NCBI GenBank assembly: GCA_017550285.1
Contig: JAFZPP010000001.1
Span: 1-64,000 of the forward strand
Length of the DNA: 64,000 nt
Direction of reading: 5' to 3'
Source of the DNA: Oscillospiraceae bacterium
GTDB lineage: Bacteria; Bacillota; Clostridia; Oscillospirales; Ruminococcaceae
How positions within the stretch are numbered: position 1 is the stretch's first letter; every line of letters starts with the position of its first letter. Below are positions 8,746-17,137 of the stretch, in pieces. The translations under genes were made by a program, and so were the position numbers. The notes under the pieces were generated by a model. The model had not been told where the DNA came from and searched no databases. It saw nothing but the letters and a program-made list of their open reading frames with translations.

Positions 8746-9180
8746 TTACAGAACCTTTCCGGCAAGATAACACTCTTTGATATAATCCCGCGGCTGATAG
8801 TAAAAATCGGTATTGTAATTAGAAATTGCATCGCTGATCCACGATGAATAGATGGCTAGGATGTTTTCAGCCGTGATTTCATCGCATACATCCTCAATCA
8901 GTCTTGCATAGACAGCACCGATTGTCCAGTAATCGGGAATATTGTACTTGCAGGCGGCGACATTATCAAAGGTGCCTTCAGGAATCGAACGCATCTCAAT
9001 AAACCGATCAGCTACGGAATCAATCACTTCACAATGAAAGACATCCGCATTCCGATAAATACGGGAAACGGTTTCCGCACCGAGCTTATCGGCAAGTTCA
9101 CCGCGCTTCTGACGGCATTTTCTGCCGATAAATTCAATCAGGCTGCAAGTATAGAACAGCGCAGAGTCGTTTTTAGTCAT
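8746..9180 (-). CDS. DUF3791-like protein, partner of the DUF3990 gene
   Basis: A 144-residue protein whose first 60-70 residues (FYTCSLIEFIGRKCRQKRGE...) resemble DUF3791, helical proteins often encoded beside DUF3990. A further 75 residues, ending near DFYYQPRDYIKECYLAGK, form a second part. The gene overlaps the end of the DUF3990 gene by eight bases, so translation is probably coupled. An ATG three codons upstream is also possible. The family call is from recalled sequence character, and the role as partner or antitoxin is inference. Confidence 0.6.
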   Translation of the reverse strand: MTKNDSALFYTCSLIEFIGRKCRQKRGELADKLGAETVSRIYRNADVFHCEVIDSVADRFIEMRSIPEGTFDNVAACKYNIPDYWTIGAVYARLIEDVCDEITAENILAIYSSWISDAISNYNTDFYYQPRDYIKECYLAGKVL

Positions 9181-9640
9181 GCACCTCATATCCTTTCAGA
9201 AATTTCAGAGTTGTGAGTGCTCTTACGGTATGAAAGCTGATTTGATGTGTAGGCTTTTTAAATTTAGCAAGCTCCCAGAAGGCAGCTCTTGAAATTTTGC
9301 CGTCAACAAAGTCCTGAACGAAATTGAATATCGTATCATTCGCCATCGGTCCTTCGACTATGTCAAAATCATGCGGCTTTCCCAAACGACAGGCGGCAAT
9401 AAAGTCGAGCCATTCCTCGGTCATTTCGGAAAAGCGAAGAACTTTCAGACTATTATCCGGTTGATAGATGTATTCATTCAGAATCCCTGTTCCGGAAAAA
9501 CGTGTTGCCCACCGAATTGCCTGTTCCGGAAGCAGCGTACAGTAAAAGCCAAAATAGAAGTCTTTATGATATTTTGCTGTTCGTATTTCAGGGAACTCAA
9601 CAATTTGAGTGCTGCCGTGATACAGAATCATCTGTTCCAT
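9173..9640 (-). CDS. DUF3990 protein (possible ADP-ribosyltransferase fold)
   Basis: A 155-residue protein beginning MEQMILYHGSTQIVEFPEI, followed by KDFYFGFYCTLLPEQAIRWA. The LYHGS and later GFYxT..xxQAxxWA elements are typical of DUF3990, a family with a proposed ADP-ribosyltransferase-like fold. The start follows GGAGATTATT. A TTGCTT-N17-TATACT promoter stands just upstream and the DUF3791-like gene follows with overlap. The two-gene layout inside a mobile element resembles a toxin-antitoxin or defence pair; enzymatic activity is not shown by sequence alone. Confidence 0.7.
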   Translation of the reverse strand: MEQMILYHGSTQIVEFPEIRTAKYHKDFYFGFYCTLLPEQAIRWATRFSGTGILNEYIYQPDNSLKVLRFSEMTEEWLDFIAACRLGKPHDFDIVEGPMANDTIFNFVQDFVDGKISRAAFWELAKFKKPTHQISFHTVRALTTLKFLKGYEVHD

Positions 9641-9678
9641 AATAATCTCCAATCAGCCTTGTGAATCCTATTTAATAC

Positions 9679-9707
9679 AGTATAGCATATTTAGTTCAAA
9701 AAAGCAA
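9679..9707 (-). promoter_or_regulatory. Promoter of the DUF3990/DUF3791-like pair
   Basis: On the minus strand TTGCTT (9707-9702), 17 bases, TATACT (9684-9679), about 40 bases before the ATG. Confidence 0.65.
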
Positions 9708-9797
9708 GTCTAAAGAGAGGAGGATGCAGCTTTATGAAGGATGGAGTGAGTCTGACTCACTTCAAAAACGGATTGGAAGCGGAAGGAGAGGTTGCTT

Positions 9798-10022
9798 ATG
9801 AAGAGAATGCCGAGAATTACCCTTTACAAGAAAGTCTGGTGCAAGATTCGATACTGGCAGAATCTGCGTGATATCACCGACTCTGAACTTGCTGCAGCCA
9901 TGCAGGTCGGTGAGAGAACGCTGCATGAGTATGACAAGTGTGCCAAACATATCACGTTGGAAAAGGTAGACAACTTTCTGGAAGTAAACCATATGGAGCT
10001 GGATGAATTGCTTTCAATGTGA
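9798..10022 (+). CDS. Small helix-turn-helix regulator
   Basis: A 74-residue basic protein with a Cro/C1-like helix-turn-helix: IRYWQNLRDITDSELAAAMQ then VGERTLHEYDK, followed by a helix that would complete the fold. The ATG follows AAGGAG at good distance; a TTG two codons upstream is less likely. It directly precedes the integrase promoter, as regulators and excisionase-like proteins of integrated elements often do. Whether it represses the integrase or acts as a directionality factor cannot be decided. Confidence 0.7.
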   Translation: MKRMPRITLYKKVWCKIRYWQNLRDITDSELAAAMQVGERTLHEYDKCAKHITLEKVDNFLEVNHMELDELLSM

Positions 10023-10042
10023 GCTCAATCACATCAGCCCTC

Positions 10043-10071
10043 TTTACAAAGTAAGCGGAATGTGGTATAAT
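10043..10071 (+). promoter_or_regulatory. Promoter of the integrase gene
   Basis: TTTACA, 17 bases, TATAAT. It overlaps nothing coding and lies 46 bases before the integrase ATG. Confidence 0.75.
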
Positions 10072-10116
10072 CTAATCAGGATGCTACTACATTTCGTTCT
10101 CGGAAAGGAACGAAAT

Positions 10117-11172
10117 ATGAGAAATCTGAAAGCAAAACAGCTCCCGTCCGGAAACTACCGGACACAGGTCATTGTTGGCTACGACGAAAATGGCAAACGC
10201 ATCGTCCGCTCCTTCACAGCAGACACCGAACAGGAAGCACTCCGTCTCGCACTGGACTTCAAAACGGACAAGGCAATCGGCATTCTTCCAAAGTGTATGA
10301 CCGTTGAACAGGCATTCACGCAATACATTGATGCGCGTGATCACATCCTCTCGCCCTCGACAATCCGAGGCTATGAGATCATCCGCGATACTCGTCTGCA
10401 AAGCATTATGCACACGAACATCATGCAGCTGACAATCAACGATATTCAGCGTGCAATCAACCTGGATGCAAAGCGTCTATCGCACAAGTCTCTGAAAGGT
10501 TCGCTCTCCCTGCTGAAGAGCGTTCTGGGTGTGCAGGGCATTGAGATCAATACAAAGCGAATCTCTTTGCCTCCGAAGCGGAAGAAGCAGGTTGTCCTGC
10601 CGGATGCCGCAGAAGTTTTGGGGCTGATTATCGGCACTGACATCGAGCTGCCCTGCCTGCTGGCGATGTGGATGAGCCTGCGTATCAGTGAGGTACGCGG
10701 TTTGCAGTTCCGCGATATTGCGAAAGACGGCAGTTCGCTTCAGGTATGCCGTGCGAAGATGTATTTCGACGGACACGATGTGGTGCGCGATGTCAACAAG
10801 ACCTATGACAGTACCCGCAACAACTCCCTTCCGCCCTATCTGCTGGATATGATTCAGGCAGTGCCGCATGATCGTGACGACGAGTTTATCGTGAAGCAGT
10901 CCTATCCTTACATCTGGAAGCATTTTAAGAAGCTGATGACTGAACATGGATACGATATGACTTTCCATAAGCTGCGTCACGAATTTGCGACCACGCTGAA
11001 CGATCTTGGTATTCCCTCTGATTACATCCAGAAGCTCGGCGGCTGGGCAACCGACAATGTGATGAAATCGGTTTACACGCATACGACCTCTGCAAAGGAA
11101 GTGGAATACCAGCGGAAGATCGACGACTTCTTCATGTCGCTGATCGAAAAAACGCGGGCAAAAAATCCGTAA
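10117..11172 (+). CDS. Tyrosine recombinase, integrase of the resident mobile element
   Basis: A 351-residue phage-type integrase. The N-terminus (LPSGNYRTQVIVGYDENGKR) is an AP2-like arm-binding domain, followed by a core-binding SAM-like helical domain and a catalytic domain from about residue 165. Catalytic signatures are SLRISEVRGLQF (Arg), FHKLRHEFATTL (His-x-x-Arg), LGGWATDN and VYTHTT (nucleophile Tyr). The ATG follows GGAAAGG. The gene ends against a set of short direct repeats and a tRNA 3'-end fragment, so it is the integrase that acts at this site. Its length is normal for the family and it appears intact. Confidence 0.93.
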   Translation: MRNLKAKQLPSGNYRTQVIVGYDENGKRIVRSFTADTEQEALRLALDFKTDKAIGILPKCMTVEQAFTQYIDARDHILSPSTIRGYEIIRDTRLQSIMHTNIMQLTINDIQRAINLDAKRLSHKSLKGSLSLLKSVLGVQGIEINTKRISLPPKRKKQVVLPDAAEVLGLIIGTDIELPCLLAMWMSLRISEVRGLQFRDIAKDGSSLQVCRAKMYFDGHDVVRDVNKTYDSTRNNSLPPYLLDMIQAVPHDRDDEFIVKQSYPYIWKHFKKLMTEHGYDMTFHKLRHEFATTLNDLGIPSDYIQKLGGWATDNVMKSVYTHTTSAKEVEYQRKIDDFFMSLIEKTRAKNP

Positions 11173-11233
11173 GTCACACGAAGTCACACGGAAATCACAC
11201 GAAATAGGGCGTAAGTCACACAAAAGTCACACG
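11171..11233 (+). repeat. Five short direct repeats, probable integrase arm-type sites
   Basis: AAGTCACACG occurs at 11171, 11181 and 11224, with near copies at 11193 (AATCACACG) and 11213 (AAGTCACACA). They start directly at the integrase stop codon and end about 50 bases before the tRNA fragment, the usual place for arm-binding repeats. Confidence 0.65.
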
Positions 11234-11283
11234 CCGGAAAATTTTGATAGTAGATACGTGCTTTTTAGGAGAAAATCTAGTTC

Positions 11284-11306
11284 TTCAAATCCCTCTTTCT
11301 CCGCCA
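11284..11306 (+). other. Attachment site: 3' fragment of a tRNA-Ser gene
   Basis: The 23 bases beginning TTCAAATCCC and ending CTCCGCCA match the T-loop to CCA end of a tRNA-Ser. The T-stem 5' strand and the rest of the tRNA are absent to the left, so this is the duplicated core left at the far end of an element that entered a tRNA-Ser gene. A terminator follows at once, as expected for the original tRNA transcript. The intact tRNA copy should mark the other end of the element and was not found in this window. Confidence 0.7.
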
Positions 11307-11314
11307 TTGTGAAA

Positions 11315-11354
11315 CGTCCTAAACGCTTGATTTTAACGCATTTAGGACGTTTTT
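11315..11354 (+). terminator. Terminator, probably of the original tRNA transcript
   Basis: CGTCCTAAA pairs with TTTAGGACG and is followed by TTTTT, immediately after the tRNA 3' fragment. The next 200 bases hold no recognisable feature. Confidence 0.75.
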
Positions 11355-11555
11355 CGTTGCTTTCAACCGGAAAAGATTTTCTGAAATCAGAACCAAAAAT
11401 CTGCATTTTGAACCCATTTTCAGGCAAAGCAGTCGGTACAAAAAAGCATCAATTTGCAGTCACACACCAATCAGGCGGGTTCATCCGGCATTTAACGAAC
11501 AGAACCCTTGTGATACCAGTTCTGTCACCGTGAAGCAAACCGCTTTCTGACATAA

Positions 11556-11597
11556 ACGCCGCAGTTACGGAAAACCTCTGTAACTGCGGCGTTTTTG
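11556..11597. terminator. Strong hairpin terminator after the HPt gene
   Basis: AACGCCGCAGTTAC pairs perfectly with GTAACTGCGGCGTT, with a T run on the plus side. It follows the stop of the minus-strand HPt gene by 14 bases and may act in both directions. Confidence 0.75.
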
Positions 11598-11611
11598 CTC
11601 TGTTTTATTGA

Positions 11612-11947
11612 TTATAATGCAGCAAGCGCATTTGTCTGGCGGATAATCTCGGCGTAAAGCGCCTTATAATCTCCCGGCGTTTGATTCCGAAGCAATTCCG
11701 TCAGCTCGCATAAAGGCACGGCGATCGGCGTGAGCGACAGATTGTTCACGCCGCCTTTCAGTTTGTGCGCGATATAGTACGCTTTCTCCAGATCGCCCGC
11801 TTCCAGCGCTTCACCGAGCGCACCGGAGGAAAGCTCCTGCACGGTGATACCCACGAGACGAAGATACAAAGCTTCGTTATCAGCGCAGCGCGACAGCCCC
11901 TGCTTTGCATCCGCACCGAATTTCTCAAGTTTTTCAACAGTCAGCAT
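11612..11947 (-). CDS. Histidine phosphotransfer (HPt) domain protein
   Basis: A 111-residue stand-alone HPt domain. The phosphoacceptor His lies in YYIAHKLKGGVNNL, the family AHxLKG motif, within a four-helix arrangement. HPt proteins pass phosphate from hybrid kinases to receivers. The gene overlaps the end of the upstream receiver-GGDEF-EAL gene by seven bases, so it is the last gene of that operon; a hybrid kinase is not visible here. Confidence 0.85.
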   Translation of the reverse strand: MLTVEKLEKFGADAKQGLSRCADNEALYLRLVGITVQELSSGALGEALEAGDLEKAYYIAHKLKGGVNNLSLTPIAVPLCELTELLRNQTPGDYKALYAEIIRQTNALAAL

Positions 11948-13539
11948 TGCTTTTCCTCCTTTTCCTTTGTCTGTATGATCAGCTTTTCAAACTCATCTGC
12001 GGGGAGCGGGCATGAGAAATAATAGCCCTGAATAATATTGCAGCCCATCGCTTTCAGCTCTGCATACTGCTCGGCAGTCTCCACGCCCTCGGCAATGGTC
12101 GGCACTTCAAAGGATTTTGCAAGCCCGATCATCGCTTCGAGGAGTCTGGTATCCTTCTGTTCCTTGAAGGCGCTGCGTATGAACTGGATATCCAGCTTCA
12201 GCGCGTCGATCGGCATATCAATCAGCATACTCAAAGAAGAATAACCGCATCCGAAATCATCCATTTCGATGTAAAAACCGAGCTTACGCAGATTCTTCAC
12301 CGTTGTTATGATCTGATCGGTTTTCTCCGTATACGCCGATTCGGTTATCTCAAGCAACAGGTTTTCGGCTGGGATTCCGTTGTTTTTCGTGATGTTCAGA
12401 AGCTTGTCCGCTAGCTCCGAATCGTACAGATTGATGCGGGATACGTTTACCGAGACAGGCAGAGAAATGTTCAGGCGTTCCTTCCAGTCTTTGATCTGTG
12501 ATGCAGTCTGCGACCAGACATAGTGATCGAGCTCCTGAATCAACCCGTTTTTCTCAAACAGCGGGATAAACACACCGGGGCTTACAAGTCCAAGCGTCGG
12601 ATGCTTCCAGCGTACCAGTGCCTCAGCGCTGCTTAAAACCGGAACGTCCGCTCTGACGTCATATTTCGGCTGAAAGAAGACAACGAACTGCTTTTCGCGG
12701 AGCGCTGCCTGAAAGCCGTCTATCAGCTGTTCTTCCAGAATCTCCGCTTCCCGCATCGAATGATCGAAGAAGCCGATTGGAGCAGTCAGATGCGTCCTGG
12801 CGGTATCCGCCGCCATTTTCGCGCGGTCAAATCTGCGTTCTATATCAACGGTTTTATCGGCATTGACATAAACGCCCATTCTGAGGCGGACACGGTTTCC
12901 GCCGATGCTGTCATCTTCCAGACAGGCAGACAGCCGTGCGAGCAGTGCTTTGTAATCGTCAATGTGAATGCAGTACAGCACAAAGGTATCTGCACTGCTG
13001 CGGCAAACGATTCCGCCGGCTTCGTTCACATAAGCCATCGCGTTGTCTGCGATGCGCTTCAGAATCTCATCACCGCGGGCTTTTCCGTAGCGGTCGTTGT
13101 AAGTGTGAAAATGATTGACGTCAAATACAATCGCATCCGTCGGCGTGTCCTTGTGATACAGATCGAGCTGTGCGACATAGTGGTAGAAAAATTCCTTGTT
13201 ATAGAGTCCTGTTAGCTGATCCCGCTCTGTCAGGCGGAGTGTCTCCCGATCTTCGGACAGTTCAATCGTGCGCAGGATACGGGCGAGGATCACTTTGGAA
13301 GCAGGGTACGGCTTCGGAATAAAGTCCATTGCGCCAAGCGTGAGGCATTCCACCTCTGCCTCATTATCTGATGTCATCACGATGACAGGAAGACGGGAAT
13401 ATTCAGGGGCATTTTTAATCCTGCTGAGTACGTCGATTCCCTTAATACCGGGAAGAATAAGATCGAGCAGAACGATACTGAGCGTTTCATGCTGCGCGTG
13501 AATGATTTCCAGCGCTTCCTCTCCTGTCTCCGCAATCAC
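11941..13539 (-). CDS. Receiver-GGDEF-EAL protein, receiver truncated, GGDEF degenerate
   Basis: A c-di-GMP turnover protein of at least 532 residues. A receiver domain (IVLLDLILPG with the phosphoacceptor Asp) is followed by a GGDEF-like domain whose signature reads RSSADTF instead of RxGGDEF, so cyclase activity is unlikely. The C-terminal EAL domain keeps SSAEALVRWKHP, EMDDFGCGYSSL and other conserved elements and is probably an active phosphodiesterase. The first ~25 receiver residues, including the acidic pair, are missing. Receiver-like sequence continues upstream (ADTLLGDIYEIV) without a start codon and runs into the polymerase fragment. A translation start for the whole frame is not apparent, so expression is uncertain. 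Confidence 0.75.
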   Translation of the reverse strand: MIAETGEEALEIIHAQHETLSIVLLDLILPGIKGIDVLSRIKNAPEYSRLPVIVMTSDNEAEVECLTLGAMDFIPKPYPASKVILARILRTIELSEDRETLRLTERDQLTGLYNKEFFYHYVAQLDLYHKDTPTDAIVFDVNHFHTYNDRYGKARGDEILKRIADNAMAYVNEAGGIVCRSSADTFVLYCIHIDDYKALLARLSACLEDDSIGGNRVRLRMGVYVNADKTVDIERRFDRAKMAADTARTHLTAPIGFFDHSMREAEILEEQLIDGFQAALREKQFVVFFQPKYDVRADVPVLSSAEALVRWKHPTLGLVSPGVFIPLFEKNGLIQELDHYVWSQTASQIKDWKERLNISLPVSVNVSRINLYDSELADKLLNITKNNGIPAENLLLEITESAYTEKTDQIITTVKNLRKLGFYIEMDDFGCGYSSLSMLIDMPIDALKLDIQFIRSAFKEQKDTRLLEAMIGLAKSFEVPTIAEGVETAEQYAELKAMGCNIIQGYYFSCPLPADEFEKLIIQTKEKEEKQC

Positions 13540-13552
13540 AATTTCATAGATA

Positions 13553-14416
13553 TCACCGAGCAGTGTATCTGCCGAGATTGGCCGAGCCGTGTGCCGGTTT
13601 GGGTGCTTTTTTCCCGTGGTAATTCAGAACCAGTTTGCCGGAATAGTCCTCCGGAATGCCGGTATGGTCGTAGCCGATATTCAGCACGATCTGATCGGCA
13701 ACAACGCGCTTCCGCACCATATCCAATACAAGCTGATCGGTCATTTCACGTACGATCAGCTTTGCTTTTTCAGCAGAGTAAGGCTTTGACAGTACTTGTC
13801 CCTGCGACAAGCTATGGTTCTCCGGACGGTACGCCTTGATCGCTGCAATCGTGCAAGGCTCCCAGCCCCATGCATGGTCGATAATCAGCTCCGCCTTTAC
13901 ACCGAATGTCTTATAGAGGATATCTTCGTTATATTCCGAGCATAGAGCAAGCTGCCCCATGTTCGTGATATGCAGCGCTTCCAGCCTTCGTGCAATGCCG
14001 CTGCCGATCTGCCAGAAATCAGTGATTGACTCATGTCCCCATAGCTTTTCACGGAAGCGCATCTCATCCAGTTCCGCGATACGCACGCCGTCCTTGTCGG
14101 GCGGCATTTTCTTTGCCACAATGTCCATTGCAACCTTTGCGAGAAACAGGTTTGTTCCGATGCCTGCGGTCGCTGTGATTCCGGTATTATTCAATACATC
14201 GCGGACCATGCGCATCACCAGATCATGTGCGGTGCATTGGTAGGTTTCCAGATAATTCGTAATGTCGATGAACACTTCATCGATCGAATAAACATGAATA
14301 TCTTCCGGCGCGACATATTTCAGATATATCTTGTAGATGTTCGCGCTGACCTCCATATATCGACGCATCTGCGGCGAGGCGATTACATAGGTCAGCTTCT
14401 TAGGGCAACACCGCAT
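13553..14416 (-). pseudogene. Y-family DNA polymerase (UmuC/DinB-like) internal fragment
   Basis: About 287 residues from the middle of a UmuC-type translesion polymerase. It starts at KKLTYVIASPQM and keeps the catalytic YSIDEVFIDITNYL, then GIGTNLFLAKVAMD and palm/thumb sequence. The first ~100 residues, with the first catalytic Asp, and about 200 C-terminal residues are missing; full family members are about 420-480 residues. The 3' end stops at HGSANLGRYTAR, exactly where the truncated receiver frame begins. I take it as a deletion remnant, not a working polymerase. Confidence 0.8.
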
Positions 14417-14635
14417 AACAGCGGAATGAAGAAAGCATCTCCGGAAGAAGATGCAACTATCAAGATTTATCGCTCAATTCTGTTCGCAAGGCGCACTGAA
14501 TCAAGCCTCAACAGAAAATCTGTCGGCCAGATACAGATTCGCCAATGCGAACATGATATTCAGTTGTCCCTTAAGCAGAAGTTTGAGGGCAGAGCCCTCA
14601 ATTTGAATCTGCCGGAGGCACTTTATCTACAGTCT
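14417..14635. other. Remnant sequence between polymerase fragment and GH16 gene
   Basis: No intact gene. The minus strand has a short open tail reading ...QLNIMFALANLYLADRF and then a stop, which looks like the C-terminal end of a lost gene or a repeated element. A small hairpin (TTGAGGGC/GCCCTCAA, 14583-14601) lies inside it. Identity not recognised. Confidence 0.35.
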
Positions 14636-14664
14636 GGAACCGGCGGAAATCCGCCGGTTCCTTT
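14636..14664. terminator. GC-rich hairpin after the GH16 gene
   Basis: GGAACCGGCGG-AAAT-CCGCCGGTTCC followed by TTTT on the plus side. It lies 26 bases past the stop of the minus-strand GH16 gene, though the T run faces the other strand. Confidence 0.55.
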
Positions 14665-14689
14665 TGTGAATCGAAGGGAAAGCTGCAAT

Positions 14690-16585
14690 TTACAGCAGCC
14701 GTTTCAGCAAGGTCAGGTCGGTTGCATCCAGAACGCCGTCTTTGTTCAGATCACCGGACGGCGGAGACGGCAAAACCGTCTCCGGAATGCAGAGCAGCCA
14801 TTTCTGCAGCAGGACGGCATCCGCTTTGCTACAGCAGCCATCCGAGTTGAGATCACCGCGTACTACCGCGAAAAAACACGCACCGAGCTCATTCTGCACG
14901 GTGTTCAGTTCTGTCAGCGGCAGGAACTGTGCGCCATCATAATAGTACAGATCATAGCTGCCGTTCCGCGTACTGCTGCAGATCATGCCGCCCGGAAGCG
15001 GACAGGCATCCGAACTGTCATACGCCGCCGAATCAAACGGCATCGCAGTCACTTCCGTGCCGTCATACTGCATGAGCTGGTCGCAGCGTTTCTCCGCGCT
15101 GTACCATTTTGTGAAATACAGCGTATCGCCGGAAGTGATCGGATAATACGCAGTTACGCCGGTTTCACTGTATACCGTTTCGGATCTGCGCGTCTGCATC
15201 TCCATACGGCATATCCTGCCGGTGCCGCCTTGGTATTCTGCATAGTACAGATATCTGCCGTCTGGGGAAAAGCACGGCATGGCCTGCTCCTCGGGATCGT
15301 CGGTCAGCATCGTGACGGTGCCGCTTTCCGGGTCAAGCAGCGCAAGATCATACACAAAATCGTCCGCGGCGCCGTCCCAGCGGCCGCGCTTGAACACGAT
15401 CCCGCTGCCGTCCGGCGAAAAGCGCGGATCCTCGTTTCGGAAGCCGCTGTTCTGCGTCAGGTTCGTGATCCTGCCGCAGTCATACCGGTAAATATCCCAT
15501 TCATCCACCGCTTCGTCGATTGCCATAAAAACGATCTGCTCCGGCGTTCTGCCGAAACTGCCGCTCATCGCGTGGACAAAACCGCCGCTGATCTCCTTCC
15601 TTTCACCGTCAGGAGACCGCAGAAACAGACGGCTGTCCCGCGCCGCATAATCGCTGTAACTGTGCCACAAAAGCCAGCCCGCCGGAAGCTCTGCAGCAGG
15701 CTGCGCCCAGCCGCTTCCGGAATATGTTTCATGCTGCGGCGTATCGCCCGGCTCATGGAACGGCGTGATCGTCACCCGGTCGATTTCGAACACGGCCGTA
15801 TCAAAATCCGGCGTGCCAGCCCAGTCCTTCGGGAACCATAGCCCGAGCCAGAACCGTCCTGCATTCGTTGGGATAAATGTTTCGGCGGTGTGCAACAGTA
15901 CGCCGTCAAAATAAAAGTCAACGCACGGTTTTTCGGTATCGCTGCCCGTGTGCCAGTCAAAGCGGTAGGTATGGAACTGCCCGTCTGCCTGCACACCGCA
16001 ATCAACAGATCCGGTTTTGTAATCCTGCACGGTCTGCCATGTCGTGCAGAGCGCATGACGGAGGCTGAACATATCGTTTTCGTCACGCCCCGGAAACTCA
16101 ATGTCGATCTCGTGATTCGTGACGGTCAGCGCATCCCCCTCATAATGCTCCTCATATTCAAATGTCCACATCGCGGAACAGCAGCCGAGCTCCGGCGCGA
16201 TCTTTGCGCGGATCTCATAGCTGCCGGAACCGAAATATTCCTTCGTCGCGATCGCCGCGCCGCAGCGCCTGCCATCCGTGCGGCGGGTGCCGTCCCTTTT
16301 GATGCCGCGCACTGGGCCGTCATAGCGGTTGCCGTGACCGGTCAGGATCAGTTTGCCGTCTGCGACAGAAACATTCTCCGCGACAACGCCGCCGTTGTAA
16401 TCTGCAGTTATGTCGTTTTCGGTGACTGTCCCGCCCCAGTTTTTCTCCGCGATCAGCCACTTGTCCGGATCAAGCCGCGTGCCGCTGAAATCGTCTAAAA
16501 AAACAGCAACGGGCTCCGCTGAGACCGGCACCGGCATCGCAGTGAGGCAGAGCACCGCTGCCGCAAGTGCTGCCAAAAGCTTCAT
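14690..16585 (-). CDS. Secreted GH16 glycoside hydrolase with beta-propeller and dockerin
   Basis: A 631-residue secreted enzyme. Residues 1-23 are a signal peptide. A GH16 jelly-roll domain (about 28-265) carries the catalytic motif HEIDIEF with E159, D161 and E163, the ExDxE pattern of endo-beta-glucanases, xyloglucanases and related enzymes; the exact substrate is open. Residues about 300-560 contain repeated FSPDG motifs (GSGIVFKRG, GRYLYYAEY), a TolB/PD40-type propeller. The C-terminus is a type I dockerin with two DxNxDG loops (GDLNSDGCC and GDLNKDGVL), meant to bind a scaffoldin cohesin. It overlaps the preceding acetyltransferase remnant by four bases. Confidence 0.9.
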   Translation of the reverse strand: MKLLAALAAAVLCLTAMPVPVSAEPVAVFLDDFSGTRLDPDKWLIAEKNWGGTVTENDITADYNGGVVAENVSVADGKLILTGHGNRYDGPVRGIKRDGTRRTDGRRCGAAIATKEYFGSGSYEIRAKIAPELGCCSAMWTFEYEEHYEGDALTVTNHEIDIEFPGRDENDMFSLRHALCTTWQTVQDYKTGSVDCGVQADGQFHTYRFDWHTGSDTEKPCVDFYFDGVLLHTAETFIPTNAGRFWLGLWFPKDWAGTPDFDTAVFEIDRVTITPFHEPGDTPQHETYSGSGWAQPAAELPAGWLLWHSYSDYAARDSRLFLRSPDGERKEISGGFVHAMSGSFGRTPEQIVFMAIDEAVDEWDIYRYDCGRITNLTQNSGFRNEDPRFSPDGSGIVFKRGRWDGAADDFVYDLALLDPESGTVTMLTDDPEEQAMPCFSPDGRYLYYAEYQGGTGRICRMEMQTRRSETVYSETGVTAYYPITSGDTLYFTKWYSAEKRCDQLMQYDGTEVTAMPFDSAAYDSSDACPLPGGMICSSTRNGSYDLYYYDGAQFLPLTELNTVQNELGACFFAVVRGDLNSDGCCSKADAVLLQKWLLCIPETVLPSPPSGDLNKDGVLDATDLTLLKRLL

Positions 16586-16842
16586 GTGTCCTCCTGTTCG
16601 CGGAAGATCATCGGCGTGAACCGGATGCCGTCGATATGCTGCGGCGGATGCAGGCAGATTGTTCCGACGAGCATTTCGCCGTAAAAGGTCAGTTGGCGGA
16701 TCTTTTCCTTGTCGTCCAGATAGCTGCGGAAGCTGCGCACGCCCTGCGCGGTATAATCCGGTGCTTCATACACCTTCCAGATCATATCAAGCGCAGTCTG
16801 TATTTCATCCACCCGCATACGGCGGATCGGGTGTTTGTCCAT
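16582..16842 (-). pseudogene. Truncated GNAT acetyltransferase (N-terminal part)
   Basis: 86 residues beginning MDKHPIRRMRVDEIQTALDM, typical of the first half of a GNAT acetyltransferase (beta-1, alpha-1, alpha-2). The middle motif (MLVGTICL) is reached, but the acetyl-CoA-binding signature (QxxGxG/A) and the last strands are absent; the family is usually about 150 residues. The ATG follows AAAGGAG. The frame ends across the GH16 start codon, so translation here could still couple to the hydrolase. Confidence 0.6.
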
Positions 16843-16884
16843 AAAAATGCTCCTTTCGCAGATACGCAAGTATTTGACTATTTT

Positions 16885-16913
16885 ATTATAGCATATCATT
16901 CGGAAAAATTCAA
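16885..16913 (-). promoter_or_regulatory. Promoter for the GNAT remnant and GH16 gene
   Basis: Minus strand TTGAAT (16913-16908), 17 bases, TATAAT (16890-16885), 43 bases before the first ATG of the transcript. Confidence 0.7.
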
Positions 16914-16994
16914 TGAAAGAAATGCATTTGTATTTGCAGCGGCAAAACGCGATCCATGATAACAGGTATAGATATGGCCGCTGTTCTTACTTAC

Positions 16995-17023
16995 TTGACG
17001 CGGAAGGTGCGGTGTGGTATAAT
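16995..17023 (+). promoter_or_regulatory. Promoter of the first ECF sigma operon
   Basis: TTGACG, 17 bases, TATAAT. The second sigma operon at 58.4 kb has the same TTGACG -35 with a TATGAT -10 at the same spacing. Confidence 0.75.
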
Positions 17024-17137
17024 GGCATGGAAACGAAAAAAATGCCTAAAAAAATTTTTTCGGAATAAAGTGTAATGCGCCGGGTGCGGTTGGTGTCTGT
17101 CTGTATGAAGCCGCTTCAAACCCAAACCGAAAGGATG

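Noticed and set aside
9734-9871. 45-codon frame behind GAGGAGG overlapping the small HTH gene
   Set aside because: The HTH frame has a recognisable fold; this frame has none and overlaps its start. Possible but not supported.
11227-11427. 66-codon minus-strand frame containing MAEKEGFE
   Set aside because: This phrase is the antisense reading of a tRNA 3' end; it supports the attachment site, not a protein.
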